From positions 124,001-188,000 of the forward strand of contig NZ_JIAG01000001.1 of assembly GCF_000688395.1 (NCBI RefSeq): DNA of 64,000 bases, written 5' to 3'. The translations under genes and the position numbers were made by a program. The notes below the pieces were generated by a model. It was not told the origin of the DNA and did no database searches. It saw only the letters and a program-made list of their open reading frames with translations. Every line of letters begins with the position of its first letter. Position 1 is the first letter of the stretch. Of this stretch, positions 61,259-64,000 are shown piece by piece. This stretch comes from Haematomicrobium sanguinis DSM 21259. GTDB taxonomy: Bacteria; Actinomycetota; Actinomycetes; Actinomycetales; Micrococcaceae.

Positions 61259-61297
61259 TTTTACTGAGCGGTTTTACTCAGCGGTTTTACTGAGCGG
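61259..61297 (-). repeat. 13-bp tandem repeat at the fprA 3' end
   Basis: Three copies of CCGCTCAGTAAAA (middle one CCGCTGAGTAAAA) on the minus strand. The first copy supplies the last codon region and stop TAA of fprA; the others repeat the stop in the same way. Confidence 0.85.
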
Positions 61298-62720
61298 CGG
61301 GCGCAGACAGCGATGCCCGGGAAATCTCTGTCATCTCCTCGCGCGGCACCACCTTGACGCGCTCGCGGGTCACGCCCTGAGTGGCCGAGAATTCCTCGCC
61401 GAGGCGCTTCTCATGCGCGTCCAGCGTCAACCAGCCGTCCCACGTCGTGTACGGAATCCCGCGCTCTTCGAGGACATCCACAATCGCGGACTCCTCTGGA
61501 GCTTCGGCCAGGGCAAGCGTGGTGCGATCCTCCAGAATGCAACCAATGGTTTCCAGCGCATCGCCCTTGGTATGACCAATCAAGCCGACAGGGCCGCGCT
61601 TGATCCACCCCGTCGTATACAAGCCCGCGATATGCTCTCCGCTCTCGGTGACCACACGGCCGGCGACATTCGTGATCACGCCGCGTGCGCCGTCGTACGG
61701 TAAATCGGCGAGCGGGGAACCAAAGTAACCGATCGCGCGGTAGACCGCTTGCACCGGGTAATCAATCATTTCTCCGGTGCCGCGCACACCGCCGGCGCCA
61801 TCGAGTTCGGTGCGCTCAAAACGCATCGAGGACACCTTGCCATCCTCGCCGTGGATTTCCACCGGGCTGTGCAGGAAGTGCAAGTGGAGCCGGCGCTTGA
61901 CCGGGTCCGGTGCGCGCTCGGCGAGGTCCTCGTCTTGTTCGGCAACCCAGTTGGTGAGGGTGCCGACCATGGTCTTGACCTGGTTGTTGGTCTTGATTAG
62001 TTCATCGGAGGCTTCGTCAAAATCGAAGTCTTCCGGGTAGAGCACAATGTCCACATTGGGCGAATGGGAGAGTTCGCGTAGTTCCAGCGGCGTGAATTTC
62101 ACCTGAGCGGGGCCGCGGCGGCCGAAGATGTGCACGTCGGTGACCGGGGACTCCTTGAGCACCCGGTACACGTCGTCCGGAATCTCGGTCACAAGCAGGT
62201 CATCGGCGTGCTTGGAGAGAACGCGCGCCACATCCAGAGCCACATTCCCGTTGCCGATCACCGCAATCTCGCGGGCTGTGAGGGGCCACTCGCGGGACAC
62301 GTCGGGATGACCGTCATACCAGGAGACGAAGTCCGCACCGCCGTAGGAGCCCTCAAGCTCGATTCCGGGGATGTTGAGGTCGGCGTCCTTGATGGCGCCG
62401 GTCGCGAAAATGATCGCGTCGTAATGCTTTTGCAGATCTTCCAGGCTGAGGTCGGTGCCGTAATCGACGTTGCCGAAGAAGCGGATATCGCCACGGCCCA
62501 GTACCTTTTCCAGCGCGGTAATGATGCCCTTGATACGCGGGTGATCCGGCGCGACGCCGTAGCGAATCAGGCCAAACGGTGCCGGGTAACGGTCAAAAAG
62601 GTCGATGGAGACCTCGAAGTCTCGATCCGCCTTGGTCAGCAGGTCTGCCGCGTACACGCCGGCAGGTCCGGCACCAATGACAGCGACGCGCATGGGACGA
62701 TCGGTCGAAAATTCAGACAC
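61287..62720 (-). CDS. fprA: FAD-dependent ferredoxin--NADP+ reductase, FprA type
   Basis: 477 residues, adrenodoxin reductase-like: FAD loop RVAVIGAGPAGVYAADLL, PFGLIRYGVAPDHPRIKG, NADP loop EIAVIGNGNVALDVARVLSK and IFGRRGPAQVKFT, and GWIKRGPVGLIGHTKGDALETI. It passes electrons between NADPH and ferredoxin, for instance for P450s or iron-sulfur assembly. GTG start 62720 with AGGAA upstream. An ACGACGGCG core lies at 61688-61696. Confidence 0.95.
   Translation of the reverse strand: MSEFSTDRPMRVAVIGAGPAGVYAADLLTKADRDFEVSIDLFDRYPAPFGLIRYGVAPDHPRIKGIITALEKVLGRGDIRFFGNVDYGTDLSLEDLQKHYDAIIFATGAIKDADLNIPGIELEGSYGGADFVSWYDGHPDVSREWPLTAREIAVIGNGNVALDVARVLSKHADDLLVTEIPDDVYRVLKESPVTDVHIFGRRGPAQVKFTPLELRELSHSPNVDIVLYPEDFDFDEASDELIKTNNQVKTMVGTLTNWVAEQDEDLAERAPDPVKRRLHLHFLHSPVEIHGEDGKVSSMRFERTELDGAGGVRGTGEMIDYPVQAVYRAIGYFGSPLADLPYDGARGVITNVAGRVVTESGEHIAGLYTTGWIKRGPVGLIGHTKGDALETIGCILEDRTTLALAEAPEESAIVDVLEERGIPYTTWDGWLTLDAHEKRLGEEFSATQGVTRERVKVVPREEMTEISRASLSAPAAQ
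61688..61696 (-). repeat. ACGACGGCG dispersed repeat, GT variant, in fprA
   Basis: Coding-direction copy over YDGARG codons. Confidence 0.5.
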
Positions 62721-62983
62721 GCGTGGGGGTTCCTCTCAGCACATTCTGGTGGGCGCTCGCACCACCCTGAACACAGTGCGGTGCCTAATTAGCGCACAAC
62801 TTAATATCCTAATCCAACGCCGCGCGGGCCTCGAAAAAATGAGGCGTAATTCACGCTCGGCGTCACCGGGGTTCACGCGCGGTCACTGGCCGTCACGCGA
62901 CTTCACACGCTTCGACCACCGCGCGGGGGCTCGCCTACGCTAACGCCACCCGAGCCTGGCCCCGCGCCCACAAGCTACAGAAC

Positions 62984-63829
62984 CTACACCCGGTCCTTGG
63001 GCTCCACAGCTTCATAATCGCGCGGCACCACGACCATCGGGACCGGCAACGCCCGCAGAATCTTGTTCGCGGTGCCGCCCATGAAGATGCGCCGCCCTTG
63101 CGCGAGCCGCGAAGACCCCAGAACCAAGAACTCTCCGGATTCCCAGTCGAGCTGGTCGATCGCGTCCTCGACGCTGTCGCCGCGGACCACCTCGGTTTCC
63201 ACCACGTGGTTCTCCGGCAAATTCTTGACCGCCCAGTCGCGCACCATTTCAATGTGCCGCGCGGCCTGCTTGTACGCTCCGGCGTCATAGGAATCCGCAT
63301 CCAGCCCCACCAGCGAGATAAACCGCAACGGCAGTCCGCGGCGCGCCGCGGTCTCCACGGCCACATCGATGAGCGCATCGGATCCGGCGCGCGTTCCCAC
63401 ACCCACACTGATCCGGGTCATTTCCGAACGGTGCAAATAGCCTCGGGTCGCGAGCCCCACCGGCACGGGGGACGCGTGCAAGAGCGCATTGGCCACCGAC
63501 CCTACCGTGAAGCGCCGCAGCATTTCATTCTTGGTCGCCCCCACGACGATCAGCCCGGCCTTGCGCTCCTCGGCCACCTCGATGAGCCCCTCGGCAAAGG
63601 AGTCCGCGAGCTTCACCAGGGTAGTGACTCCGACCCCGCTGCCGCGCGCATCATTGGCCGCCTGATCGAGTGCACGTTCCAGCACATTCTCGCGCTGCGC
63701 ACCCGAACCCAGCCGGTCCACAACGGTCACCAAATCCACCTCGGCCCCCTGCGTGAGCGCCAAGCTCGTCGCCAAATTCAGCGCATCCTGGCCGCGTCCA
63801 TCCTGGGTGTAACCGACTACGTACCGCAA
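62984..63829 (-). CDS. Universal stress protein with two Usp domains
   Basis: 281 residues in two UspA repeats. The first ends with GLIVVGATKNEMLRRFTVGSVANALLHASPVPVGL and the second with FLVLGSSRLAQGRRIFMGGTANKILRALPVPMVVVP; both carry the G-x2-G-x9-G(S/T) ATP-binding pattern in modified form. Start is TTG 63829 with GGAGTAGAAG upstream. 263 bp of unassigned sequence separate it from fprA. Confidence 0.9.
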   Translation of the reverse strand: MRYVVGYTQDGRGQDALNLATSLALTQGAEVDLVTVVDRLGSGAQRENVLERALDQAANDARGSGVGVTTLVKLADSFAEGLIEVAEERKAGLIVVGATKNEMLRRFTVGSVANALLHASPVPVGLATRGYLHRSEMTRISVGVGTRAGSDALIDVAVETAARRGLPLRFISLVGLDADSYDAGAYKQAARHIEMVRDWAVKNLPENHVVETEVVRGDSVEDAIDQLDWESGEFLVLGSSRLAQGRRIFMGGTANKILRALPVPMVVVPRDYEAVEPKDRV

Positions 63830-63909
63830 CTTCTACTCCGCCCCGGACCGCCATTGGCCCCTCGAGATTCACTTAATGCAATCTTAGCCGGGCGCGGCAC
63901 CGGCCTCGA

Positions 63910-64000
63910 CTACAGGTCGATCAGAGCGCTGCCCGGGCTCTCGATCGCGTCGGCAACGTAGCGCAGGAAGCCGCCCGCAACCCCGCCATCGCACACGCGG
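63910..64000 (-). CDS. 3' end of an unidentified gene (5' part outside window)
   Basis: On the minus strand the last 29 codons read DGGVAGGFLRYVADAIE then SPGSALIDL and TAG at 63910-63912. The composition is that of a real protein C-terminus and the strand matches the upstream neighbour. Too short to name a family. Confidence 0.55.
   Translation of the reverse strand, partial: RVCDGGVAGGFLRYVADAIESPGSALIDL

Overview
The window is G+C-rich (about 60% by eye) chromosomal DNA of an actinobacterium, probably order Micrococcales or Actinomycetales. The evidence is a DUF222/13E12-type HNH endonuclease, a hadA-hadB-murB cluster with a MinD-like ATPase of actinobacterial type, a FurA-KatA pair, a DtxR-type iron box, an FprA-type ferredoxin reductase, and many apparently leaderless genes whose -10 hexamer (TANNNT, often TAGGCT or TAGACT) lies 6-8 nt before the start codon. 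A Tat-exported GH95 alpha-L-fucosidase hints at a host-associated or mucosal life. The species cannot be fixed from this sequence.

Layout. 1-6.9 kb: HNH endonuclease tail, a membrane protein with a YtrA-like GntR repressor, ferritin, thyA-folA, and an asd of the E. coli type. 6.7-12.7 kb: murB-hadB-hadA, a small membrane protein, a ParA/MinD-like ATPase, and an MFS exporter divergent from a LysR regulator. 12.7-13.8 kb: an intergenic stretch rich in hairpins, then tRNA-Thr and tRNA-Met. 13.8-21.2 kb: a LacI regulator with a DNA-binding-domain-less LacI paralogue, a DEAD-box helicase, a MOSC protein, and kdpDE without kdpFABC. 21.3-27.9 kb: an AGCS amino-acid:cation symporter and a five-gene ferric-siderophore uptake operon behind a DtxR-like box. 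28-33.3 kb: an amidohydrolase, a small membrane protein, metB plus cystathionine beta-synthase, and an EamA transporter. 33.5-40.9 kb: a polyol/sugar module made of an ABC importer, a SorC regulator, a xylulokinase-type kinase and a mannitol/arabinitol dehydrogenase. 41-50 kb: alpha/beta hydrolase, M20 amidohydrolase, fucosidase, acyl-CoA ligase, and a TetR-ABC exporter operon. 50-55.5 kb: MFS with MarR, cycA-like permease, thioredoxin, PfpI-like and DUF2200 proteins. 55.6-64 kb: tRNA-Tyr, YajQ, HtpX, furA-katA, a serine hydrolase, FprA, a tandem universal stress protein and the 3' end of an unidentified gene.

How parts work together. The SorC regulator, the importer, the kinase and the polyol dehydrogenase share an operator (core CTCANNTGAG) that occurs as pairs 22 bp apart in both promoter regions, so they form a small regulon, probably for D-arabinitol or another polyol. 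Iron uptake (DtxR box, siderophore ABC importer, siderophore-interacting reductase), iron storage (ferritin) and peroxide defence (FurA-KatA) form the metal/oxidative-stress side.

The most unusual content is not a gene. A 9-bp core ACGACGGCG occurs 22 times, ten of them inside the 13-mer AAGMACGACGGCG, in genes and between genes; copies share longer flanks and two encode the same peptide in unrelated proteins. Separately, at least ten large intergenic inverted repeats (about 58-76 bp) fall into several families. Two of these have perfect 32-33 bp arms with the same ends but different interiors. I know of no described system matching either pattern; both need genome-wide counting.
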